Below the pieces are notes generated by a model, which worked only from the letters and a program-made list of their open reading frames with translations, did not search any database and had not been told where the DNA came from. A DNA stretch of 64,000 nt, taken from positions 8,720,684-8,784,683 of the forward strand of contig OZ038471.1 of NCBI GenBank assembly GCA_964036295.1. The letters run 5' to 3'. Both the position numbers and the translations under genes were made by a program. Shown in pieces: positions 21,861 through 32,700 of the stretch. This DNA is from Plumapathes pennacea. Its lineage: Eukaryota; Cnidaria; Anthozoa; Antipatharia; Myriopathidae. Every line of letters begins with the position of its first letter. Position 1 is the first letter of the stretch.

Positions 21861-22341
21861 TGTCCTTCCCGCTGGTACGATCGAACTCCATCGTACCAGC
21901 GGGAAGGACACATCACATTTTCCACAGTTTAGTTCGCCTCAGTTGTCTAAATCACCATCAAAGGAAGAGATGCCACTTGATTTTATAGAAGATACACTTC
22001 CTCTTCACTTAAAATGATCCTCGACTAAAATAGCCGAGTTATTTCACTCTGTCCTTCCCGTTGGTACGACACGATTACACCGTACCAGCGGGAAGGACAC
22101 GTCACATTTTCTACAGTTTAGTTCGCCACGAGGTTCAATATGTATTATAATCGTCAAAACTATGATGAAAAGAAGCGATGTTATTTCACTTAACTCGATA
22201 AGGCTTGTTCATTTCATCGTTCGATGAAATACACAGAAGACAGCCATCTTGGATTTACCGACATCGTCCGATTCTCGGTCGTGAGGCGATCGGGTCTAAA
22301 CTCGTTTTCAGTCTTGCGTGGCTGTCCTTCCCGTTGGTACG
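21861..22341. repeat. Right palindrome array of the inner element
   Basis: Mirror image of the left array: inverted pairs of the same 19-mer at 21861-21910 and 22050-22099, and a terminal half-site at 22323-22341. Confidence 0.85.
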
Positions 22342-23530
22342 ATTTAGGCACAACCGTGTCGGAGCCGCACAGTTTGATTTGATGTGGAAAAGCTAATAGC
22401 GCCACGAAGGTGTTTTAGCCCTCCGTCTAACCAAGTAAGTCCACTTCGAGTCTGTGGGACATAACAGCTTGAACAAACTACGTGCGTTTATAGTTGGATC
22501 CATGTTGGTGCTCGAGGCGTTCTCATTCTCCGCCATTCTCGATTTCTGGTTTATGTTGTTTTGCCTTTCTTTTTAAAATTTAAAATTTTGAAACTATTTC
22601 GCTGTTTCGCTGTTTAGCAACGCCCATTTTAGGGAACGATTTTGGCTTGCGTTCTTAAGTTCACCGCGGAAGCTTTGAGAATAGCCGTAAACAAATGTTT
22701 GATGGACACCGCTCGGGGATTTGCAAATTTCTCTGTCGCCGCTAAATATTTAGTCCCGACGAAACTTTCTGTGGCGGCACGAAATACTTCTGGGAAGATA
22801 GCAGGCCGAAAACGGAAACCAAAGCTACGATGAGCTTTAGCCGCAAAACAATGGCGATTTATGCTTTTCTCTGTACATGACATCTGTTGCCTCATAAAAT
22901 TCTTCTGCTTATCGTACTTTGCCTGTTGAAATGTTTCTTTCATTCGATCATGTAGCCTTTGTTTCGCAATGGTCATTGTATACCAGATATGAAAAAACAC
23001 CGAAATAGTCCTGAGCATTGAGTTTGCAGTTCACAAATGACTGAACACACTGTGAACAAAACTGCAATAATATTGTAAACAAGTGTCGTGTTACATTCCT
23101 CGCTTGTTACAGAACACGAATACTTGAAAGCCTGATAGAAGAAACGTATTCAGTTAATAAAAGAAAACACAAAAGTATTGAAGAGAAGGCTGGATTAATT
23201 GTGGCCTCTCGTTAGAAATAAGAGTCGAAGTCAAACTGTCAAAAATCGATTGTGCATAAAAAGATATGTCACGCATTCTCAAAATGCAGGGTCGCTCAAC
23301 CTTTAAAGAAGCAAGTGTATGAGTGTTGTAATGATAATTTATAGTTTAATCAGGTTTCATTTGAGCAAGGTGTCAACAGCCAAGTTCTCTATAACTGTGT
23401 GATATTTTTCTGGTGAGAAACTGGAAGTCTCTTTTGGGAGTTCCACTCTTTACTTTCCATTTTAGTATATTCTGCTCTCGACGCAACTCACGCTGCAAGC
23501 TCACTGGCAACACTAGTCTAGTTTTCCAAT

Positions 23531-24029
23531 AAACTGCACCTTTGATACCTGTAAGTACATATAGAAAGATCTGCTTTGAAGTTCTAACATGTCATGTACT
23601 GTAGACTTTATGAACAAACCGAATTTTCAACTACACTGGCAAGGACTAGCCCTACAACCTAGCACGAGTATTTCTCAATTAGGTAACTTGATTTATTCAA
23701 ACACTGTATGTCAACCTTATTCTGGTAATAAACACTGTATGTCAACCTTGTTCTGGTATGTCTGACTTAGGAAAATAGCTTTCACAAGTGATTTTCACAG
23801 ATTACTATAGGTAGCATTGAATTCAAGATGGCTGCTAAACATGCATCTATAAAAAAAATGTAAAGATTAGAAAAGCTTTTTGATTGATCAATATTCTGTT
23901 TTGATAAATCAGCCTAAATTTAGCCACAAGAAAAGCTTTTAGATAGTTTTACAGATTGCACATGTCCACTTCTTTTCACTGAAGATTGCTTCATCAGGTG
24001 CATATGGGAGCAAGATCATAAAATGGCAG
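23531..24029. other. Unassigned DNA
   Basis: No exon or repeat end was recognised. A 26-bp direct duplication around ACACTGTATGTCAACCTT lies at 23700-23755. Confidence 0.4.
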
Positions 24030-24880
24030 GACAGAATCCTTGGTGGGATGGTGGGATGGGATCTCAGGTGGGATCCCACCCCAGAGGGGTACTCTGGTAT
24101 ATTAGTGATGAGGAGGTGCGAATGAGGCCAAAATGTCAGACCCAAGAAAGGCCCAACGGTGCAGAACGTAACCCCCAAAAAAGACCAATGGCTCAGATCG
24201 TAACCCAAAAAAGTCCACCACCCTTCCCCCCAAAAATACCCCACAATAGAGCAAACAAATATGTCACATTTTCAACCACCAAGAGCCAAGTGAATCAAAT
24301 CAAACCCACATTAACACAAAGAGGTATTCAAGTGGCACTAAAGAAAGACTAAAAAGGAGTGTACACAGCGTGAAGCAGCTCGTCTTTGAACCCTGGACTA
24401 ATTGAACATGATCTGTTAGCTGGAGACCACCTGCAGCAAGTGAATGAAGGTGTAAATGATTTGCATGGCTTTTGTAACTGCGGTAGCATGATCTCACGAA
24501 TAAACCCCTTTTACAGGAAGTCCTTGTCATTTGTTGTTCGTATGAGCTGGAAAAGGAAATTGATACAGTGGGTGATGCAATTGTTCGACTTAAATTAAAG
24601 AAAGCTACGGCATGCTTTTTCCAACCCTAAAAAGGTCCTGCCAAAATCTTTCTACCCAAAAAACGACCACCCGAAACTTTCTACCCCAAAAAAGGTCCAA
24701 ACATCGTGAATTTCGAACCCAAAAAAGGGCTTCACACCTCCCTGTCACTAATATACTGGAGATCCTGCCTGGGATGTTCCTTAATCCTGGGTGGGATGGC
24801 AGGACGGGATCCCACCTGGGATGTTCCATAATCCTAGGTGGGCTGGTGGGATGGGCCTCCCTCAGCCTCCCTCAGTCTAA
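24030..24880. repeat. Inverted repeat pair with GGGATCCC and CCCAAAAAAG phrases
   Basis: 24030-24245 and 24610-24870 are imperfect inverses of each other: GGTGGGATGGTGGGATGGGA, GTATATTAGTGA and tandem CCCAAAAAAG-type phrases occur in mirror order. The spacer (24250-24600) has no recognisable gene. Probably two copies, or the two ends, of a non-coding transposon. Confidence 0.5.
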
Positions 24881-25740
24881 CTTGCTATATATAAAAGTAA
24901 GGTTAGTATACATTCATGAAATGTATATGAACAAAGTGTTTCAGTAAACTATAAAACTATTATGAGTGATTGTTTTTTAAGGCATCGGGAAAATTATTAT
25001 CTGAAATCTATTGCTGCAGAGTTCCTTTTGCTTTTTTGTTTTAGCTGTTTAGTTGGTATACTTAATGTTCAGAAGAGATCTACTGTTGTATTAGCAGCTG
25101 GTGTGGGCAGAAAAAAGTGCCATCTAAACAAGTTGAAATTAGATAGCACTGACAGAGACTGTTGAATACAGTATGTAGAAATTGAGTCAGGATGTCTTCT
25201 GAAGGCCTTCATGAAGGTCAATAATAAATTTCCAAGCCGGGATACATGATTATAAGTGAAAAGAATCAATTTGCATTTACCACTGACAGTATCATTTTAC
25301 TTATGCCAGCTCTTTACTACATCAATTCCTTCCCTTTCCTTGAGAAGAAAAGTGTTTGAGTGGTGCTATGAAAATTGATAGTTTAATAAGTTTTCATTTG
25401 AGCAAGTTTCCCATTCAGCTCCACAATAATTGCTAGTGAGATACTATTCCAACTGTATTACCACCAACACTAACACCTCCCCCCACCCCCAACCACAGAA
25501 CACACTTAATGACATTCTTAATTATAGACTTTAGTGCTTGTTTTATTTTCCATAGACAAATATGAAGTTCACTGAGCCCAACTGGAAAAAGTATCTTCTG
25601 TAATTAAGAAGAGTTACAGTAGTTTACCAATATGACATGGGAAATGAGACTTTTTAAGAGAATGTCAATATGGTACTAAACTGATGTTACCTTGTGTCTC
25701 ATGGCTTATTACATTTTTAGAGAATGTGCTTACTTGACTC
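24881..25740. other. Unassigned DNA
   Basis: No exon, RNA gene or delimited repeat was recognised upstream of the G-tract repeat. Confidence 0.4.
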
Positions 25741-25747
25741 TCTTCGA

Positions 25748-26000
25748 GGGGGGGGGGGGGGAGGGGGGGGGGTTGAGGGTACTCATATATAAGCTAGTAA
25801 AAGCTGTCTTGTCTTGTCTAAGCCATATGCTGTTTGAGCATTATATATCCTGTATTAGGGGATCCATTTTGCTTTTTTGGTCTGAAATAGGATAGTAGAT
25901 TTTGCATGTTTCGATATGTTCAAAAAATTTGTACTTAGTTTGAAACAGGGCAAGGGTTTTGTGGACACTGCGACTCTGAATTATGAAGGGTTCCACCCCC
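25748..26000 (-). repeat. G-tract repeat family, copy 2 (partial)
   Basis: Begins with a broken run of about 25 G. It is followed by TACTCATATATAAGC, GGTCTGAAATAGGATAGTAG and TTTGAAACAGGGCAAGGGTTTT, the same blocks and order as copy 1. It lies about 0.5 kb upstream of the mind-bomb gene. Confidence 0.55.
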
Positions 26001-26521
26001 TCTCCTCAAGAAGAGTTTTTTGGGGGCAGGGAGGAGACGAGGAAGAGCTCCTTTTGTCCTTCAGTCCCATCCACTAAATGCCGTAGCCGTAATTGTCGCG
26101 GACATCGCGCCGATTTTGCTGCCGAAAATTGATTTCATTTTCCACAAAGCTCGAGTAGTCGCCGGACACAGCTGAGTTACCGCCGGGAAGAGTTCACTTT
26201 AAAATTCGAAAGACATCTCCCTAGTACGGCTTTGCCCAAGTCTCTTTCGTTGTCAAGGGGTTTCGCTGGTAACAGGTCATTCACAGATCATATTTTCTTC
26301 AGTTACATTTTCATTTTTGGAGCGATGCTAACGAACGCGAACACAGAAACCGACAATTTATAATATGAAACCAAAACAGCACAGGAAGTTATAACGCTCA
26401 TTCAAGGATGGTTAATTATTAATACAGTGGGGCGACCGCTGACATATTAAAATCACTTTGCAGGAGGGGTCACCGATGCGATGTGGAAATTCGCTTTCGT
26501 TTGTATGAGGATTATTCAAAG

Positions 26522-26744
26522 ATGTACGTTGGTCTACGCGTCGTTCGAGGTCCCAAGTGGGACTACGACGATGAAATCGACGGTGGAGAGGGTTTTGTGG
26601 GCACAGTGGTAGCAGTTGGTAGTCACTCGTCGAGTCTGCCAGAGAAATTCGTGAAGGTGCAGTGGGACTGCGGCACTCAACATCATCACAGAGCTGGATT
26701 TCACGGAGCCTGCGACTTGTATGTCTTCGACAGCTCTCCTACCG
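26522..26744 (+). CDS. mib: MIB exon 1: first MIB_HERC2 domain
   Basis: 74 codons plus one base (phase 1). Starts MYVGLRVVRGPKWDYDDEID and ends YVFDSSPTG. The ATG at 26522 is the only in-frame ATG before the domain. The frame is open further upstream to at least 26464, where TTTGCAG forms a possible splice acceptor, so a short 5' exon is possible. Donor is GTAAGT. Confidence 0.92.
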
Positions 26745-29700
26745 GTAAGTGCGGGAAGTTTTCAAAAAGTCTTAGTCGAAGATGAGTCACTGTATTGAAC
26801 AGTTATCAGTCATTGATACGTGTTCTCTTCCATCAAACCATCAACTCGTTTCACCAAACCGGAAGTAAAATTGGCTGCGAAAACCTCACTCGTATATTAC
26901 TTCAACCAAATCAGAACCTTGGCCATGTATACGACCATGAGGAATTTTTCGAAATAATCTTTTTTGGTCTATCAGCACAGTTTAACATCTTACTAAGAAT
27001 AAATCGATTTGTACCAAGAATCACAGGGCACGCTGCAGTCAATCATGCGCGACACAATGAGCTTACGGCTCCCCAGTGCGATTTACAGTAGCGATCTAAA
27101 ATCTTCCCGAAGGAAAGCAAAATCGACAGTAACTACTTAAAATTACACAAACTTTGCCTGGCTAGACTCAGCGCCGCTCAGACCCAGAGAAATTTTGAGT
27201 GCTCTTTTGACCGTTAACTCCTGATCGAAATAAATAAAAAACAAAAAAAAAACAAAAAAAAAAGAAAAAGGAATTTAAAATCTCGCTATTTTTGACGCTG
27301 TAGTTTGAGCTACTTCCTTCGGGGTCGAAACAGAAGCGAAACTTGGTAGTCCTACGAGATTTGGTGTTCCTTATTACTAGAAATACGATAATCGCAGATA
27401 TCCCCTCGCCCCATAGAGGTTTTCGGGAAGCGGGATTCTGGTAGTCCAATTTCCGCTTGGAGATTATTAATCGTTTTTACAAACCATGGTTGTAGTGACG
27501 TCACCAGTTTAAACTATAGGACGGGAGAGGAAGACGGCAACGTCGGTAAAACAATAGAACTATTCACAGAAGACAAGGAGAACGTGAATATCTGAAATTG
27601 ACATGGTCTTGGGGTCGTCGTGTTCTGGCATGTGACAGCGTAAAATGCTTCTTTTTTTACCTCGTTTCAGGACATGAACGCCATTTCGAGAAATTACGAC
27701 AGTCGTTCTTCTTAGTAGGAGACGATGATAGCAATAGAACCTCGGCAAAAACGGAACAAATTGGCAACCTAAGAATGGACAAAGTTACAAAGACATAAGG
27801 AAAACGGAAACACTTTTTCTTAGTTCCTCGCTTTGTCGTCGCCGTCCTGGGTTTCTTAAACTCCCTAATGTTTGTAGGCTCGATTTCCGCCGATCTCTCG
27901 AGTCCAGTCTTCGTCCCTCCCCGAAAAGAGATGGCTGGACGTGTGAACTGCCAACCGTGTCTGTGACGTAATTTAAAAAAAAGTCCCATTGGCTGAATTA
28001 CGAATACATCTTGCCCGTCAATTAACTTTTACAACACTTGCCGTAGCAAATCTTTGAGGCTTTCAAGCTTAAACTTCTCTACAACACGATCATAAGCTTC
28101 ATCGAATAAATTCTTCCCATCTGCCATTTTGAAATCGACTATCTGAAAGATAACTTATGCCTGCTCGATTTGAGCAGGTGCGTTTCTCATTGGCAGAAAT
28201 TAGCAATACCAAGCTCACGCGGTCCAGCCGTGCGTTCCATCCAAACTAAACACCGTTTGACTCTGTAGAACATGCATGGATAAACTGGGTTTTAGGGAAC
28301 GATTTTGGCTTGCGTTTTTAAGTTCACCGTCATAGCCGCAAACATACGTTTGATGAATTCGATTATGTTTAATGGATTGCAAATAACTCTGTCGCCGCTA
28401 ATTATTTAGTTCCGACAAACTTTCTGTGTCGACACGAAATACCCCTGGGAAGATACCAGGCCGAAAACGAACACCAAAGCCATGTTGAACTTTAGCCCAA
28501 ACAAAGATGATTTTAATATGCTTTACACTGTACATGACATGTTGCCTTGTACATGTACTTGTTGTACATGTTGACTTGTACATACCGCGGCTATTTTTGT
28601 AAAGTTTTTTCGCCGAATGTATAACCGTTTTCGTGACGAAAATATCCATTTTGCGGTTTTAGACTCTGCACAACGCTGCTCTGTGAATATATTACATGTT
28701 TATGCAGCGCGTGAACGTGACAGTTGTCAAAATGTTTTGGCTTATCGTACAGTGCCTGTTGAAATATTTCTTCCATTCGATCATGTAGCCTTTGTTTCAC
28801 AATGGTAACTGTATACCAGAAATGAAAAATACACCAAAATAGTGCTGAGCATTGAGTTTGTTAGTCACAAATTACTGAACACGCTGTGAACAAAACCGCA
28901 ATAATATTGTAAACAAGTCTCGTGTTACTTTCCTCGCTGTCCACTTTTTATTTGTTACAGAGCGGGAATACTTAAAAGCCTCATAAAAGAAACGCATTCA
29001 GTAAAAAAGGTACATAAGTATTGAAGCGAAGGCTAGATTATCGTGGCCCCTGATTAAAAACAAGAAATACGATATTTGCAGAGGCCCCACGCCCAAGTAA
29101 TCGGTTTTGTATGACATTGCTAGAGCTCTCATGTACTCTATGCTTTCACCACACATCTCAATATTATCTTCGAGCAAAGCGAGGGTAATAATCACGATGC
29201 TAATGAAGCAAAATCGTCTTGTTTGGAGACTCCAAGCGGGTCACCATCTTGAAATTTAATGTTCGTCTGTCAGTCAGTCTGGCAGTTGAGCAGTACCAAA
29301 GTAATAGTCGCCAGAGCAAGGGGGTATCTGCAATTATCGTATTTCTAGTATAATGTAATTAAAGGCGGACAACACATTAGATACATTAGCATTTACATGA
29401 TATTGGCATGTGCCCCATTTCGGGGAGTACTCATCATAATTTTGGGTGGGGGTGTGCCGCCTGAAGCTGAAAACCTCTTACCCTATTTCAAACCAAAATA
29501 TCTGATTTACTATACCCTATTTCAGACCAGACTCTAAAATGTATACCCTATTTAAGACCTATTTTAGAGATATATTTCTTTTGCAACCATTTCTGCCCTG
29601 TTTTTTTCCATTTGCCATGCACTGTCCACTGCGACACATTTCTATTAAAATCATACCCTATCCCAGGCCAAAAACACAAAATTGCTACCCTACTTCAGAC

Positions 29701-32700
29701 CAAAAAGGCAAAATCTATACCCTATTTCAGACTAAAAATGTTTGAAACAATATTCTTTGGGGCAGCACATACCTATATGGCATGGTACTCTGCCCCCCCC
29801 CCCCCCCCCCCCCCCAGTCCCATTGCTGTTTGAAGAGTACAGTAATCTTATTATATAATATGTAGGGTGATCTTGAAAGAAGGAAGTTCTCACAATATTA
29901 TTTCATCATGCCATGTCCATTTCACAGTAATATTTATTTGTCTCATAAGAAAGTATACAGAGTCGGTCTTTGCACTAATTCTTTGGTAAAATACTGTATA
30001 TTAAATACTTCTCATGTACCTGTAGGTTACATTATACTTCTCAGGAGTTCTCAGTTGTTGCATGTGTTGCCTAGTACATGTACAAACACAAAATCCCATG
30101 CCAGAGAAATATAGCCCTAACCCTATACTCTTCTGTGAGTGAAAATGAAAAAGCGCACTATAAATATTCAATATTTTTACAGAATATTAGACAAATGAGA
30201 GTCAGGTTCGCACATTATCCAGCACTGTAAGATGCTGTGAGACATTGGAAGAACATCAGTTTAGTACTGTATTGACATTCTTATCTTAAAGTCTCATTTC
30301 CCATGTCATGTGGGTATAAACTAACTCTTCCTAATCACAGAAAGATACTTTTTCCAGTTGGACTTCGTGAACTTCGTGTTTGTCTTGATATTTTGATATT
30401 TAGAGACCTATGAAAAACAAAACAAGCATCAAAGTCTAGAATTAAAAAAAGTGTGTTCTGTGGCTGGAGATAGATGGGTGGGTGGGGAAGCAGATTGTGT
30501 TGGGGTAACAGTTTAGACAAATCTCACCAGAAATTAATGTCATGCAGCTGCATGGAAAAAAACTAATGTTCAAAAGAAAACTTTATAAAATATCATTACT
30601 AATATTCTATTTGGGAAAAGGAAGAAATTTATGCTAGCTAGTTAAGTGCTGGCTTAAGTAAAATGAAACTAACTGTGGTAAATGCAAATTGACTTGTTTG
30701 GCTGTTATAATTATGTATCTTTGCAAATGATTTTTGACCTTAATAGTACTGAAGGCATTGACTTGTCAGGGTTATTATCTAATTGAACTTGTTTAGATCA
30801 TGGCATTTTTTTCTGCCCATACCAGCTAAACACAGAAATCTCTTCTGAACATTACTTTATACACAGTAATGTATAAAATACAGCTAAACTGCTAATTTAA
30901 AAATGCAAAAGGAAATGCAGCAATAAATTTACATTATTTTCCTGATGCCAAATTTACAAAATAATCATTCATAACAATATCTAGTTTACCAAACATCATT
31001 CTGTTTATTTGTGTATACAATTCATAATAGTGTATATACTATAATTTATAGCAAAGGGAAGGGGGACGGTAAGGTGAAGAAGTATATACAAACAAAGACT
31101 GTATTGTTATGGAAAGTAGTGGCCAGGTTTAGGAAAGTTTAGCCCAGCATAAAAAACACAGTTCAAATAACATTTGACTTATAGTACTTATACAGTGTTA
31201 TACAGTACATGATAAAAACAGCCGACCAGTTAAAAAAAAAAAAAAAAAAAAAAAAAACCTGCCTATTTAAACCAAAACTCACAAAGTTTTTGCACTGTAT
31301 AATTCACAGAGGACAAATATTTTGATCTGTTCTTTGATAAACTGAAATGGTTTCTAGTGCTGCAAGTTTAATAAACACAGTTCTCTCTAATCAAATGCAC
31401 AGAAACGCCAAATTCTTCTGTGTGAGTGATATATATGTTGTGGTTTTGTCTACAAAGCAAAATGTCAAGTCTCAAATTAACCTCTGCACTGTATGACACT
31501 GGAAGTTGATTTAACTGTCAAGACTCAAACGGTCAAAACAGTTTTCTGTCGTGGAAATTTATAGCATCACAACAACAAAGTTTTATCGCGGCCGCAAAAT
31601 GTCCGATAAGCTCGAAGCAATGCATAACGGACGAGTTGAGTGAACAAAGTAAATAGACGTGTCTTACCTGCCCTTGGAGCTATCGGCTGGCCTTCAAGCA
31701 CTATTTTACATGTAGCTTATCTTCAGTCCTGCTGTTCAACGGGTTGTCAGGGTTAGCCCATTCACGGCTAGGCAGATGTTGTTGCCTCTGGAAGCGCCGT
31801 TCTTCGACAGAAACCCTTCGACAAGAGACAAACGTTGCTCACGGCGTCGATTGTTGGCCTCATTTTGAGCATGAAGCCTACGGGCTGTTTCTCCGGACGT
31901 TTCATTGTGGCGTCGGGAAGCAGCTTGTTCTCGATCGGCTTTCATGCGCTGTTCTCTTTCCTGAGCTGTTTGGCTTGGGCTCGCTTCTGCATATGATGCT
32001 CCGGGCGGCTGTAGTGCGCCGTTCTCTTTCCTGGTTTGTCTCCTGAGCTCGTTTCTGCTTGTAACGCTCTCGGTCACGCCGCTTGTCTCACGAGTTCGTC
32101 TTAGTATGTCTTGCTCTCTTCGTCTTCAAGACGAACTTGTTTCTTCTCGTGAGAGTGTTCCGTTTGATTCTTTGCTTGATTCATACACTACGTAGTTCGG
32201 CAAGAGTGCAAAAACTCATTCAATCTCCTGTTGTGTCCGACCAGAACACCACGTGATCAAAAGTCGATCCGCGAAATACAGACATTTCAACATGAGATTC
32301 CGGGTTGAGGTTAGGAGAGGAAAGAGCCTGGGAACGATGTTAGAGATTCTGTTCCGATGTTTTTTACCCAGGAAACCCCGCGTAGGGGGACGTGATTCTG
32401 TTCCGATGTTTTACCCAGCAAGCCCCGCTGCGCGGGGAGGTCGGTCCGTGAAATACAGACATTTCAAAACGACATGGTGTTCAGATTAGTACCCACGCAG
32501 GGCGTGGGAATAAGTGTTCAAAGTCAAACTGTCAAAATCTACTGAGCATGAAAAGATAGTCACGCATTACTCTTTTCTTGCTGGCTAACCTTTTCACTCC
32601 AAAGCTCAAAATGCAGAGTCGCTCAACCTCTAAGGAGCAAGTGTATGAGTATTGTTATGACAATTTATAGAAATAGGTTTCATTTGAACAAGGTGGCAAA

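Larger units (their letters stand above)
18435..22355 (+). mobile_element. Inner Mutator-like element (3,921 bp) carrying a Ulp1-like protease gene
   Basis: The ends GGTTGTGCCTAAATCG and CGATTTAGGCACAACC are inverted, and the inverted similarity continues for about 510 bp (18435-18945 and 21845-22355). The flanks GTGTCGGAG at 18426-18434 and 22356-22364 form a perfect 9-bp duplication, again Mutator-like. Each arm contains two long palindromes plus a terminal half-site (separate entries). Between the arms lies a plus-strand spliced gene for a C48 protease. MULEs carrying Ulp1-like proteases are known from plants and other lineages; here no MURA-type transposase could be identified, so the element may depend on another copy or encode a divergent one at 19.1-20.5 kb. 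Confidence 0.85.
17639..22625 (-). mobile_element. Outer Mutator-like element with 9-bp target duplication
   Basis: The termini GGGCCTTGCTAAACAGCG and CGCTGTTTAGCAACGCCC are inverted and the similarity runs inwards for about 140 bp. The flanks ATTTTAGGG (17630-17638) and ATTTTAGGG (22626-22634) are a perfect 9-bp duplication; intact repeat A copies show this sequence once. Long TIRs, a GGG start and a 9-bp duplication are the hallmarks of the Mutator (MULE) superfamily. About 1.06 kb belongs to this element; the rest is a second element inserted at 18435-22355. Its only sizeable frame is the minus-strand ORF at 17550-18374; no DDE transposase was seen, so it is probably non-autonomous. Confidence 0.85.
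17022..23530 (+). repeat. Dispersed repeat A, copy 2, split by a SINE and nested Mutator-like elements
   Basis: Pieces 17022-17133, 17506-17638 and 22635-23530 read in order as one repeat A copy. It starts TTGCTCGCGGGGCGTGGCCC, passes the ACGGTGATTGGTTC box and the CTCTGTGGAACGTGCACGG block, and ends AAGCTCACTGGCAACACTAG. Comparison with uninterrupted copies fixes both insertion points exactly. Confidence 0.8.

Noticed and set aside
22629..23018. 129-codon minus-strand ORF in repeat A
   Set aside because: Other repeat A copies do not keep the frame over its length; only a short stretch looks protein-like and is reported separately at low interest.
26483..26521. GTG start for the mib gene 13 codons upstream of the ATG
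   Set aside because: GTG initiation is not expected in an animal nuclear gene; the frame there is more likely 5' UTR or the end of an upstream exon.
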